Below, piece by piece: positions 1-7,852 of a stretch of 64,000 bases of DNA. Position 1 is the first letter of the stretch, and every line of letters starts with the position of its first letter. The stretch is from Vibrio sp. D404a (GTDB lineage Bacteria; Pseudomonadota; Gammaproteobacteria; Enterobacterales; Vibrionaceae): assembly GCF_030248535.1 (NCBI RefSeq), contig NZ_JAHGAJ010000044.1, forward strand, positions 79,224 through 143,223, in the 5' to 3' direction. The notes beneath the pieces are model-generated. The model was given only the letters and a program-made list of their open reading frames with translations, made no database searches and had not been told where the DNA came from. A program made the translations under genes and the position numbers.

Positions 1-819
1 CCTATGCTGTACATTGGTGAGAATGTGGGTGTTGGTGGCGATGCTGTTGATATCGCTGTTGACCCAATCGAAGGGACTCGTATGACGGCGATGGGCCAGT
101 CAAACGCACTGGCTGTACTGGCAGCCGGTGAAAAGGGCAGCTTCCTAAAAGCGCCTGATATGTACATGGAAAAGTTAGTGGTAGGCCCTGGCGCTAAAGG
201 TGCCATTGACCTAGAAAAGTCACTGAAAGAGAACCTAGAGAACATTGCAAAAGCGCTTGGCAAATCGCTAGATACTCTGGTTGTGACTACCCTAGCGAAA
301 CCTCGTCATGACGAAGTGATCGCAGAGATGCAAGCGATGGGCGTACGCGTATTTGCAGTGCCAGATGGTGACGTAGCCGCGTCTATCCTAACTTGTATGC
401 CAGACAGCGAAGTCGACGTAATGTACTGCATCGGTGGCGCACCAGAAGGTGTGGTATCAGCAGCGGTGATTCGTGCACTAGATGGCGACATGCATGGCCG
501 CCTACTTCCGCGTCACGAAGTGAAAGGTGACAACGAAGAGAACCGTAAACATGGCGAACTTGAGCTTGAGCGCTGTGCTGAAATGGGCGTAACCGCTGGT
601 ATCGTTCTGAAAATGGAAGACATGGCACGCAGCGACAACGTTGTGTTCTCAGCAACGGGTATCACTAAGGGTGACCTACTAGAAGGCATCACTCGTCAAG
701 GTAACATTGCTACCACAGAAACTCTGCTGATTCGTGGTCGTTGCCGTACAATTCGTCGCATCAAGTCGATTCACTACCTAGAGCGCAAAGATCCAGAAGT
801 GATCGGTCATATTCTTTAA
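1..819 (+). CDS. glpX: Class II fructose-1,6-bisphosphatase GlpX (5' end cut off)
   Basis: This gene hydrolyses fructose-1,6-bisphosphate to fructose-6-phosphate in gluconeogenesis, in the cytoplasm. The frame is open from base 1 and ends at TAA 819, giving 272 codons. Compared with E. coli GlpX (336 aa), about 63 N-terminal residues lie outside the window. The metal and substrate motif DPIEGTRMTA lies near the start, followed by the GlpX signatures AKPRHD, PDGDVAASI, IGGAPEGVVSAAV and ATGITKGDLLEG. The sequence is close to enterobacterial GlpX throughout. A hairpin terminator follows about 25 bp downstream, so it is the last gene of its transcript. Confidence 0.97.
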   Translation, partial: PMLYIGENVGVGGDAVDIAVDPIEGTRMTAMGQSNALAVLAAGEKGSFLKAPDMYMEKLVVGPGAKGAIDLEKSLKENLENIAKALGKSLDTLVVTTLAKPRHDEVIAEMQAMGVRVFAVPDGDVAASILTCMPDSEVDVMYCIGGAPEGVVSAAVIRALDGDMHGRLLPRHEVKGDNEENRKHGELELERCAEMGVTAGIVLKMEDMARSDNVVFSATGITKGDLLEGITRQGNIATTETLLIRGRCRTIRRIKSIHYLERKDPEVIGHIL

Positions 820-844
820 TAGAGACCGTTATTCGATTCTCTCT

Positions 845-877
845 AAGGCTGGCACACTCGTGCTGGCCTTTTGTTTT
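845..877 (+). terminator. Rho-independent terminator of glpX
   Basis: The arms AAGGCTGGCAC and GTGCTGGCCTT (two G-U pairs) flank a 4-nt loop and are followed by TTGTTTTT. It sits 25 bp after the glpX stop. Confidence 0.85.
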
Positions 878-966
878 TATACCATGCTGATTTCATGGCT
901 ATAGTAAATGGTTTGCTTTATTAATACCTTGCCTCATAATAGTAGGGTTCATAAGGTAGGGATTGT

Positions 967-1584
967 ATGAAAACGAGCGACAGAATTTTACACACCATCA
1001 AGCGCCATGGAGCCGTGACTGCTAAACAGCTTGCACAAGAGTTTGGCATGACCACCATGGGAGCAAGGCAGCACCTTCAAAGCCTTGAAGATGATGGGAT
1101 TCTGGCGTTTCATGACGTGAAAGTAAAAGTCGGCCGCCCAACGCGCCACTGGTCACTGACACAGCAAGGCCACAACCAGTTTTCAGATCGTCACGGTGAG
1201 CTCACTATTCAGTTTATTGATGCCGTTGAGAACCTTTTTGGTAAAGAAGGACTTGCTAAAGTTGCCGCAGAGCGTGAGCAATCTACCCTCAAGCAATACC
1301 AACAAGCTTTAATCGGTTGTGATGATCTCCTTAGCAAACTGCAGACCCTCACTCAGTTGCGTGAAGACGAAGGCTACATGGCAGAACTGCACAATGAAGG
1401 CGATCACTACGTCTTGATTGAGAATCACTGCCCTATCTGTAAAGCTGCTACGCGCTGCCCAAGCCTGTGCCAATCAGAGCTGAATGTGTTCACCGAGCTG
1501 CTTAAAGATGACTGTAATATCAGTCGCTCAGAGCACATCATTGCAGGCGAACGTCGCTGCACTTACACCGTGATTCCCTTTTAA
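967..1584 (+). CDS. Winged-helix regulator with SufR-type cysteine motif
   Basis: A 205-aa probable DNA-binding regulator. Residues 1-75 form a DeoR/ArsR-like winged helix, with recognition region TTMGARQHLQSLEDDG and wing GRPTRHW. The C-terminal part carries Cys155, 158, 164, 168, 183 and 198. The spacing C155-x12-C168-x14-C183-x14-C198 is close to the motif that binds a [4Fe-4S] cluster in cyanobacterial SufR, so an iron-sulfur or redox sensor is inferred. No suf or isc genes are nearby. It stands alone between glpX and a DUF3135 gene. The start ATG follows a weak AAGGTAGGG ribosome binding site. The family call is good; the regulated target is unknown. Confidence 0.8.
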   Translation: MKTSDRILHTIKRHGAVTAKQLAQEFGMTTMGARQHLQSLEDDGILAFHDVKVKVGRPTRHWSLTQQGHNQFSDRHGELTIQFIDAVENLFGKEGLAKVAAEREQSTLKQYQQALIGCDDLLSKLQTLTQLREDEGYMAELHNEGDHYVLIENHCPICKAATRCPSLCQSELNVFTELLKDDCNISRSEHIIAGERRCTYTVIPF

Positions 1585-1701
1585 TCACGCTACAGGCCAC
1601 TGTCTCAAATTTGAGAAGATCTCAAACTGAACAAAAAATAACCAAATTTCTTTCTTAAGCTTAAAGCATCTCACTCACGATGCATTACTAAGGAAAGAAA
1701 G

Positions 1702-2040
1702 ATGGGACATCCTCAACCCGATCTCAAACTGCCTCCTTTCGACGAATTGGTTAAGCTTGCTCAGCGTGACCCAAAAGCGTTCAACCAACTCAAACATGAT
1801 ATGTGCGAGCAGATGATATGTTCCGCTTCCAATATCATGCAAGACCGACTGCGCGCCCAGCAAAGCCACATCGATTTGGTGGTGAGCCGTTGTAAGAACC
1901 CACACCATACTAACGTGGTGTTGATGCGAGAGCTCCGTTGTCAGGTGTGTAAATTCCAAGAGGCACTTCAAGGCAACGGCGCAATATCAGAGCCACCAAC
2001 CGCCAATGTTATCCCCTTCAAACCTAAATCAGTAGACTGA
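1702..2040 (+). CDS. DUF3135 family protein
   Basis: A 112-aa soluble protein of unknown function, beginning LPPFDELVKLAQRDPKAF, which is the typical N-terminal pattern of DUF3135. It is basic, with four Cys (two are paired as CQVC), no signal peptide and no membrane segment. A good ribosome binding site (AAGGAAAGAAAG) precedes the ATG, and a bidirectional terminator follows. It may be cotranscribed with the upstream regulator (117-bp gap), but nothing in the sequence gives a role. Confidence 0.8.
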   Translation: MGHPQPDLKLPPFDELVKLAQRDPKAFNQLKHDMCEQMICSASNIMQDRLRAQQSHIDLVVSRCKNPHHTNVVLMRELRCQVCKFQEALQGNGAISEPPTANVIPFKPKSVD

Positions 2041-2074
2041 CTCTCAAACAGACTAACCCTTAGGGAACAGGCAC

Positions 2075-2104
2075 AAAAAAGGAGGCGCAATGCCTCCTTT
2101 TCTT
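2075..2104. terminator. Bidirectional terminator between DUF3135 and DUF805 genes
   Basis: GGAGGC and GCCTCC pair around a short GCAAT loop. A-tracts on one side and T-tracts on the other make it usable from both converging genes. Confidence 0.85.
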
Positions 2105-2130
2105 AAATCTGTTATACGCTAGGTTGCGAG

Positions 2131-2553
2131 TTACTGCGGCTCATCACCATAGTCGTTACGACCTTCCGTACCCTTCAACAAGCCACACTCCACTAAGATC
2201 CACACACCACACACCAGTGCAGCAACCGTTGCAACCATATGTAGTGGAGAGACAGTATCTGTGGTTGTAGCGGCCATTGGCGAGGCCAAGCGGCCCAACA
2301 CCAAAGGCACATTCAGCAGTAGCCACATGTTTGATTTGTTACGGTCGTGCCAACGCTTCGCCGTTACCGCTAGGTCTGGAATAACCAACATCAACAAAAA
2401 TACAGGTAATAAGATGTAAGAGTATGCAGGGAACAGCACCGAAATCCCTGATGCAAAGCCTGTGATGGCTACGTAATAGAATACGTTCCAAATCCAATAG
2501 GTTTTTCGGTTGATTCTTCCTTTAAAGGAAAACAGTAACTCTTTCATCGACAT
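2131..2553 (-). CDS. DUF805 family inner-membrane protein
   Basis: A 140-aa membrane protein. The N-terminus LFSFKGRINRKTYW is the DUF805 hallmark (an R-x-R/K-x-x-[YF]-W motif before the first helix). Three to four hydrophobic segments follow (roughly residues 23-45, 47-60, 76-92 and 103-125), with the conserved AKRWHDRNKS loop between them. The function is unknown for the family (relatives in E. coli are YhaH and YhaI). A second in-frame ATG lies two codons downstream and could be the start. It faces the DUF3135 gene across a shared terminator, and the tautomerase gene lies upstream on the same strand. Confidence 0.85.
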   Translation of the reverse strand: MSMKELLFSFKGRINRKTYWIWNVFYYVAITGFASGISVLFPAYSYILLPVFLLMLVIPDLAVTAKRWHDRNKSNMWLLLNVPLVLGRLASPMAATTTDTVSPLHMVATVAALVCGVWILVECGLLKGTEGRNDYGDEPQ

Positions 2554-2599
2554 CTTAAATACACTCTAATTTGGATGCGGCCAAACTGGGCTGCAAAAA

Positions 2600-2947
2600 T
2601 TAATTGATCACTTTTTGAAAACAGTTGATGTCCATATCACGAATGTTCACTGTCAGGCTTCTTACATGGCTAGCTTGCTCTTGCAGTACCACCATTAGCG
2701 CGCGTGACAGCTCTCTTTTCTGCTCTTCAGTACGGCCAGAAAGTAACTCAAAACTGATATGAATAAAGTCCACACTGTCGTCCTCTTCCCCAACAAGCCA
2801 ATTATGGCAACGCAGTGAACGGGACTTAACAGAAGGCGCATCAAACAACCCACAGTGTAATGCAACTTGATGGAGATCTTCTAGCAAACCTTGTACATTC
2901 ACTCGCTCATCCACCGAGTTTGAGTACTCAAGAACTAAATTTGGCAT
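2600..2947 (-). CDS. 5-carboxymethyl-2-hydroxymuconate delta-isomerase (CHMI) family protein
   Basis: A 115-aa member of the tautomerase superfamily. The start MPNLVLEYS puts Pro at position 2, the catalytic base once Met is removed, as in HpaF/CHMI. The segment SVDFIHISFELLSGRTEEQKREL matches the conserved family core (split here by family, not by motif edges). No other 4-hydroxyphenylacetate degradation genes are nearby, so the physiological substrate is uncertain and the family name should not be read as a pathway. The ribosome binding site AGGAAG is well placed. It is followed 46 bp later by the DUF805 gene on the same strand. Confidence 0.82.
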   Translation of the reverse strand: MPNLVLEYSNSVDERVNVQGLLEDLHQVALHCGLFDAPSVKSRSLRCHNWLVGEEDDSVDFIHISFELLSGRTEEQKRELSRALMVVLQEQASHVRSLTVNIRDMDINCFQKVIN

Positions 2948-3182
2948 GGTTACTTCCTATTCTTCACGCAATCGTTTGTCCTTTAATATCAATTAACCGT
3001 GAAAAATCCGAGGAGTTCACTATTATTCTGTCTGTTGGATCACTGATATCTGTCTATTATCTACTCTGACCAATCGATAAGATCCCATAAAGACATGACC
3101 ACAATCATGATCTAACGCGTTTTATCTGTTATATTCTTACGAAGATTTTTTACATTAATTGATTAAATACGGAGATATTCCT

Positions 3183-3953
3183 ATGCGTCGTCCTGTAGTG
3201 ATGGGTAACTGGAAACTTAACGGTAGCAAAGCAATGGTAACTGAGCTGCTAACTGGTCTTAACGCTGAACTTGAAGGCGTTGAAGGTGTAGACGTAGCAG
3301 TAGCTCCACCAGCACTTTACATCGATCTAGCTGAGCGTCTTATCGCAGAAGGCGGTAACAAAATCATCCTAGGTGCACAAAACACTGACCTAAACAACAG
3401 CGGTGCTTTCACTGGTGACATGTCTCCAGAAATGCTGAAAGATTTCGGTGCTTCTCACATCATCATCGGTCACTCTGAGCGTCGTGAATACCACAACGAA
3501 TCAGACGAGTTCGTTGCTAAGAAATTCAAGTTCCTACAAGAGAACGGCCTGAAGCCAGTTTTCTGTATCGGTGAATCTGAAGCTCAAAACGAAGCTGGCG
3601 AAACTGAAGCAGTATGTGCACGTCAAATCAACGCAGTTATCGACGCTTACGGTGTTGAAGCTCTAAACGGCGCAATCATCGCTTACGAACCAATCTGGGC
3701 TATCGGTACTGGTAAAGCAGCAACAGCTGAAGATGCACAACGCATCCACGCTTCTATCCGTGCAATGATCGCAGAAAAAGACGCAGCAGTAGCTGAGCAA
3801 GTAATCATCCAATACGGTGGTTCTGTTAAGCCAGAAAACGCTGAATCTTACTTCGCACAACCAGACATCGACGGTGCTCTAGTTGGCGGTGCAGCTCTTA
3901 ACGCAGCTGGTTTCGCAGCTATCGCTAAAGCAGCAGCTAAAGCAAAAGCTTAA
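3183..3953 (+). CDS. tpiA: Triosephosphate isomerase
   Basis: The enzyme interconverts dihydroxyacetone phosphate and glyceraldehyde-3-phosphate in glycolysis. The product is 256 aa, the usual length. Active-site residues are visible: Lys11 in GNWKLNG, His97 in IIGHSERR, and the catalytic Glu in AYEPIWAIGTG, with the phosphate-gripping loop and GGSVKPEN following. An in-frame TTG lies 24 bp upstream, but the ATG at 3183 gives the conserved MRRPVVMGNWK start and has a GGAG ribosome binding site at the right distance. It has its own terminator and is convergent with pfkA. Codon use is that of a highly expressed gene. Confidence 0.98.
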   Translation: MRRPVVMGNWKLNGSKAMVTELLTGLNAELEGVEGVDVAVAPPALYIDLAERLIAEGGNKIILGAQNTDLNNSGAFTGDMSPEMLKDFGASHIIIGHSERREYHNESDEFVAKKFKFLQENGLKPVFCIGESEAQNEAGETEAVCARQINAVIDAYGVEALNGAIIAYEPIWAIGTGKAATAEDAQRIHASIRAMIAEKDAAVAEQVIIQYGGSVKPENAESYFAQPDIDGALVGGAALNAAGFAAIAKAAAKAKA

Positions 3954-3978
3954 TTTAGACTTCTCAGTTTAAATTAAA

Positions 3979-4009
3979 GAAAGGGTCAACTTAGGTTGGC
4001 CTTTTTTAT
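3979..4009 (+). terminator. Terminator of tpiA
   Basis: AAGGGTCAAC pairs with GTTGGCCTT (one G-U pair) around a TTAG loop, followed by TTTTTT. Confidence 0.85.
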
Positions 4010-4058
4010 TGCCTGCAGTTTAGTCACGTCCTCCTAATTCAGCCTGTTTCTTTAGACA

Positions 4059-4086
4059 CAAAAAAACCGCTGACAATGCAGCGGCT
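4059..4086 (-). terminator. Terminator of pfkA
   Basis: Read on the minus strand, GCCGCTG and CAGCGGT pair around CATTGT and are followed by seven T residues. It lies just after the pfkA stop. Confidence 0.85.
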
Positions 4087-4112
4087 CTTTACATTTTTAG
4101 ACCAAGACCGGC

Positions 4113-5075
4113 TTAGAATAGCTCTTCAGCAACCTTGAATAGGTCTGAACGATCTGGGTTTTGCATGTTCTCGATACAGTCGATGATATCGTGGTGAACA
4201 AGCTGTTCTTTCTCGATACCAACACAACGACCACCGTGACCTTCTTTAAGTAGGTGAACGGCGTAGTTACCCATGCGAGAAGCCAGTACGCGGTCGAATG
4301 CTGTTGGGCGACCACCACGTTGGATGTGACCAAGAACCGTTGCACGAGTCTCACGACCTGTCGCTGCTTCGATCTCTTTCGCGAGCTCATTCGCATCCAT
4401 CATTAGCTCAGTCAGAGCGATGATTGCGTGCTTCTTACCCTTGGCAATGCCATCTTGGATGTTTTGGATAAGTTGCTGTTTATCTAGGCCAGTTTCTGGA
4501 GTAATGATGTATTCACAACCACCCGCGATCGCAGACATAAGGGTAAGGTCACCACAGTGACGGCCCATGATTTCTACGATAGAGATACGTTGGTGAGAAG
4601 ATGATGTATCGCGTAGACGGTCGATGTTGTCGATAACCGTGTTTAGCGCTGTTAGGTAACCGATTGTGTAGTCAGTACCTGCGATATCGTTATCGATAGT
4701 GCCAGGAAGACCGATACATGGGTAACCCATTTCAGTTAGCTTCTTCGCGCCCATGTAAGAACCATCACCACCTACAACAACAAGTGCTTCGATGCCGTGT
4801 TTCTTCAGGTTCTCGATACCTTTTTGGCGAACTTCAACTTCTTTGAACTCAGGGAAACGTGCAGAGCCTAAGAAAGTACCACCACGGTTGATTACGTCAG
4901 AAACACTAGAGCGATCTAGCTTCTTGATGCGATCTTCAACCAGACCTAGGTAACCATCGTAAATGCCGTAAACTTCGATACCAGCAGACAGTGCTGTGCG
5001 AACAACACCACGTACCGCCGCGTTCATACCAGGTGCGTCACCGCCACTTGTTAAAACACCGATTTTCTTAATCAT
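4113..5075 (-). CDS. pfkA: 6-phosphofructokinase, ATP-dependent
   Basis: PfkA phosphorylates fructose-6-phosphate in the committed step of glycolysis. The product is 320 aa, equal to E. coli PfkA. The N-terminus IGVLTSGGDAPGMNAAVRG is the ATP-binding glycine-rich region. GGDGSYMGA, the catalytic GTIDNDI, and the substrate loops MGRHCGDL and LGHIQRGG are all present. An in-frame start four codons further upstream exists, but the ATG at 5075 has a clear GAGGG ribosome binding site and the conserved MIKKIGVLTS start. It converges on tpiA. Confidence 0.98.
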   Translation of the reverse strand: MIKKIGVLTSGGDAPGMNAAVRGVVRTALSAGIEVYGIYDGYLGLVEDRIKKLDRSSVSDVINRGGTFLGSARFPEFKEVEVRQKGIENLKKHGIEALVVVGGDGSYMGAKKLTEMGYPCIGLPGTIDNDIAGTDYTIGYLTALNTVIDNIDRLRDTSSSHQRISIVEIMGRHCGDLTLMSAIAGGCEYIITPETGLDKQQLIQNIQDGIAKGKKHAIIALTELMMDANELAKEIEAATGRETRATVLGHIQRGGRPTAFDRVLASRMGNYAVHLLKEGHGGRCVGIEKEQLVHHDIIDCIENMQNPDRSDLFKVAEELF

Positions 5076-5389
5076 GCTCACCCTCAATATTTGGGAATTT
5101 ATTATTCAATTCTTGCTCTTGCTGATTGTATATCAACAAGATTTTAAATCTATATTTGTGCGCTATGTTACATTTACTCAACAGGAATACCACTCAAATC
5201 GCACAAAATTATGTAACTTTTCTACTTCTGTAGGAGTATTACAGTTTTAGTCAATAACTTTGTTGATTCACATCAGAATCAACATTAATTGTTATCGGCT
5301 GGTTTTTATATCACCAAAGTATTAGTGAATTTTACTCAATGTAGCCCAAAAATACCTCACTTACCATTTAGGCTAAATGAAGAATATAC
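5076..5389. other. Intergenic region between fieF 3' end and pfkA start
   Basis: This A+T-rich 314-bp stretch should hold the pfkA promoter. The only strong structure is the palindrome at 5261-5284, listed separately. Short open frames here have no coding character, and no RNA gene was recognised. Confidence 0.6.
5261..5284. repeat. 9-bp inverted repeat upstream of pfkA
   Basis: The arms TGTTGATTC and GAATCAACA are perfect and separated by ACATCA. It lies about 185 bp upstream of the pfkA start. There is no T-tract, so an operator or processed RNA hairpin is more likely than a terminator. Confidence 0.5.
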
Positions 5390-6298
5390 CTACCAAGATT
5401 GAAACTTTTGTTGCTTCTCTGGGCCAAACACCACCGAATACGGATCTTGGTGAATGAGTACATCAGCATCTGGGAAAACCGATAGTAACTTGTCCTCAAC
5501 TTCATCAGAAATGCGATGCGCTTCAATAAGTGGCATCTCATCTTGCAGCTCTAAGTGCAACTGAATAAAACGAATTGGGCCAGAGCGTCGAGTTCTTAAC
5601 TGGTGTACGCCCAATACCCCTTCGATACTCAGCGCAGTTTCCTTAATTTGAACCAGCTCTTCATCGGGGAGTTTTCTATCGAGCAGAGACTGAATCGCCT
5701 CCATCACCATTTGATAAGCGCTGTAAAGAATGTAGCCACCAATCGCCACGGCAAAAATCGGGTCTGCTTGACCAAAGCCAAACCAGCTCAAACCTAACGC
5801 CAGCATGATGGCAGCGTTCATATAGAGATCCGATTGGTAATGAAGGGAGTCCGCGGCGATCGCTTGGCTACCGGTTTTCTTGACCACGTGTTTTTGAAAG
5901 CGGACAAGACCAAAGGTCACTAAGATGGCGAATAGGCTGACGTAGATACCAAGTTCTGGCGAATTAAGTTCTTGTGGTCTAAAGAAGCGATCAACCCCGT
6001 TGAGAATCAGGAAACAGGCAGAACCGGAGATAAACATCGCCTGTGCTAAGGCCGCTAGTGATTCGGCTTTACCATGACCAAAGGTGTGTTCCCTATCAGC
6101 GGGTTGCAGCGAGTAACGCACCACCAATAGATTGACTAATGAGGCGGCAATGTCGAGCAGTGAGTCGACCACTGAGGCCAATAGGCTCACTGAACCTGTC
6201 ACCCACCAAACAGCAACTTTTACGACCAATAAGAGTGTCGCTACGATAGTGGCTGCCCAAGCCGCAAGTGTCACAAGACGAGCATATTCTGCTTTCAT
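5390..6298 (-). CDS. fieF: Cation-efflux pump FieF (CDF family, Fe2+/Zn2+)
   Basis: A 302-aa inner-membrane cation diffusion facilitator that exports Fe2+ or Zn2+ in exchange for protons. There are six transmembrane segments in the first ~205 residues. The metal sites are seen as DSLLD in TM2 and HYQSD in TM5 (FieF/YiiP site A), and HGKAE in the following loop. The cytoplasmic C-terminal domain carries LRTRRSGP and HIQD-type metal residues. The start at 6298 gives the MKAEYARLV start shared with relatives. An in-frame TTG 48 bp upstream is rejected, although the ribosome binding site at 6298 is weak. Vibrio and E. coli share the fieF-cpxP-cpxRA neighbourhood. Confidence 0.95.
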   Translation of the reverse strand: MKAEYARLVTLAAWAATIVATLLLVVKVAVWWVTGSVSLLASVVDSLLDIAASLVNLLVVRYSLQPADREHTFGHGKAESLAALAQAMFISGSACFLILNGVDRFFRPQELNSPELGIYVSLFAILVTFGLVRFQKHVVKKTGSQAIAADSLHYQSDLYMNAAIMLALGLSWFGFGQADPIFAVAIGGYILYSAYQMVMEAIQSLLDRKLPDEELVQIKETALSIEGVLGVHQLRTRRSGPIRFIQLHLELQDEMPLIEAHRISDEVEDKLLSVFPDADVLIHQDPYSVVFGPEKQQKFQSW

Positions 6299-6392
6299 AT
6301 TCTGGATGTCATTGGAAACATTGCTCAAAGTATAACCTGACAACAACCGATTGAATATGATCGCTAATCACTTAAATTTTTGTAATCGCGAT

Positions 6393-6418
6393 CAAAAAAA
6401 GCGACACATGGCCGCTTC
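6393..6418 (-). terminator. Probable terminator of cpxP
   Basis: On the minus strand AAGCGGC pairs with GTCGCTT around CATGT and is followed by seven T residues, about 45 bp after the cpxP stop. Confidence 0.7.
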
Positions 6419-6463
6419 TTTCGTTTTGCTCATCTCACTCACGTGTGGTGTCACGCTCAATGA

Positions 6464-6973
6464 TTAGCTGTTTTTGTTAGCACGCTTTTCCATTTTTTCA
6501 GCACACTTATTCATGCGCTCTTGCTGCAGTTCAGTCAGCTTAGTTTTTTGCTCTGGCGTTAGCACGCTCAACATCTCGTGTTGTTTCTTCAACATAGTCA
6601 CGCGACGCTCTGTTTGTTTATCTACCATTTGGCTCGCAAGCTCATTCGCTGCTGCTTCATCGAAGGTATCAGCTAGAACAAGCGCTTGAACTTGTTCGCG
6701 GTGCGCCTTCATCTCTGCCATTTTTTCAGTCTTGTTCGCAGAACGCTTCTCTTTCATTGCAGCTCGGTCAGCTTCACGCATCTCTTTCAGTTGGTCTTTC
6801 TGCGCATCAGTCAGGTCTAGTTGACGCATCATTTTCTTGTCGAAGCCGCCACATTTGCCATGCATGCCTTTGTGGTCACCCTTATCACCACCACCAAACG
6901 CATACGCACTTGCTGTACCAAACACTAGTGGAAGAGCTGCAGCTGCTAGTACAAGTTTCTTAGTCATTTTCAT
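6464..6973 (-). CDS. cpxP: Periplasmic stress protein CpxP (Spy/LTXXQ family)
   Basis: A 169-aa periplasmic protein that binds the sensor CpxA and damps Cpx signalling, and acts as a weak chaperone. Residues 1-25 are a Sec signal peptide ending in ASAYA. The mature chain is Lys/Met/Glu-rich and helical, with the two family motifs LTDAQ and LTPEQ. It is divergent from cpxRA across a 183-bp region with GTAAA boxes, the same arrangement as in E. coli, so positive control by CpxR is inferred. The ribosome binding site GAGGCAAAG supports the first ATG. Confidence 0.93.
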   Translation of the reverse strand: MKMTKKLVLAAAALPLVFGTASAYAFGGGDKGDHKGMHGKCGGFDKKMMRQLDLTDAQKDQLKEMREADRAAMKEKRSANKTEKMAEMKAHREQVQALVLADTFDEAAANELASQMVDKQTERRVTMLKKQHEMLSVLTPEQKTKLTELQQERMNKCAEKMEKRANKNS

Positions 6974-7054
6974 AATCTTTGCCTCAAATTGGTATAATCA
7001 TTTGTGTGTCTGCGTCTGTTGGTCAGCGCTTGAGTATAGAATAGAAGCTCACAC

Positions 7055-7090
7055 GTAAAGCAACGTGTAGAAAGCGTAAAGAATCGTAAA
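7055..7090. promoter_or_regulatory. CpxR box cluster between cpxP and cpxR
   Basis: GTAAA occurs at 7055-7059, 7076-7080 and 7086-7090. The last two are spaced by 5 bp (GTAAA-N5-GTAAA), which is the consensus binding site of phosphorylated CpxR. The cluster sits between the divergent starts of cpxP and cpxR, so it probably autoregulates cpxRA and drives cpxP. Confidence 0.8.
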
Positions 7091-7156
7091 GAGTGCAAAT
7101 TGACGAATAGTTAGCAGTTATTATTTAGGTGTAAACAACACAACAAGGTTCTCCCT

Positions 7157-7852
7157 ATGGCAAATATCCTCCTCATTGATGACGACACGGAACTGACCAG
7201 TCTATTGAAAGACATTCTAAGCTTTGAAGGCTTTACGGTAACCGAAGCCAACGACGGTTACGCTGGTCTTGAGGCTATCAATAGCGACATCGATCTTATC
7301 TTATTGGATGTGATGATGCCTAAGCTCAATGGGATGGAGACCCTTAAGAAACTGCGTGAGTCATGGGAGACCCCAGTACTAATGCTGACAGCGAAAGGTG
7401 AAGAGATTGATCGTGTGATCGGGCTTGAGCTTGGTGCCGATGACTATCTGCCAAAGCCATTCAGCGATCGTGAACTGCTGGCTCGTATCCGCGCCATTTT
7501 AAGGCGTACTCAGTCCAACACCAGCTCAGAGAAAGCGGCTACCAGCGACTGTATTCGTTATCAAGATCTTGTTGTCTACCCCGGTAAGCAAGAGGCTTAT
7601 TGCAGTGAGAAGCTGCTTGATCTCACCACCACTGAATTCGCCCTGCTGAGCCACCTGATTCAAAACCCGGGACAAGTGATCACTAAAGAGTCTCTGAGCT
7701 TGGATGTTCTCGGAAAAAGATTAGCAGCCTTTGACCGTGCGATTGATATGCACATCTCTAACTTAAGAAAAAAGGTGCCTGAGCGTGTCGATGGCAAGGC
7801 TCGCATTAAAACTCTGCGTGGCCGCGGCTACTTATTGGTTGAGGAAGATTAA
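7157..7852 (+). CDS. cpxR: Envelope-stress response regulator CpxR
   Basis: A 231-aa OmpR-type response regulator. The receiver domain (residues 1-115) has the acidic pocket D8-D9-D10, phospho-acceptor D51 (LLDVMMP), T78 and K100. The C-terminal winged helix (about 135-230) has the recognition helix HISNLRKKV and GRGYLL. It activates envelope-protein folding and degradation genes in response to CpxA. The stop overlaps the cpxA start (TAATG), so the two genes are translationally coupled. Vibrio-type CpxR box DNA lies immediately upstream. Confidence 0.97.
   Translation: MANILLIDDDTELTSLLKDILSFEGFTVTEANDGYAGLEAINSDIDLILLDVMMPKLNGMETLKKLRESWETPVLMLTAKGEEIDRVIGLELGADDYLPKPFSDRELLARIRAILRRTQSNTSSEKAATSDCIRYQDLVVYPGKQEAYCSEKLLDLTTTEFALLSHLIQNPGQVITKESLSLDVLGKRLAAFDRAIDMHISNLRKKVPERVDGKARIKTLRGRGYLLVEED

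Noticed and set aside
4996..5250. Plus-strand open frame across the pfkA start and its upstream region
   Set aside because: It overlaps pfkA antisense, has no ribosome binding site and no recognisable protein character.
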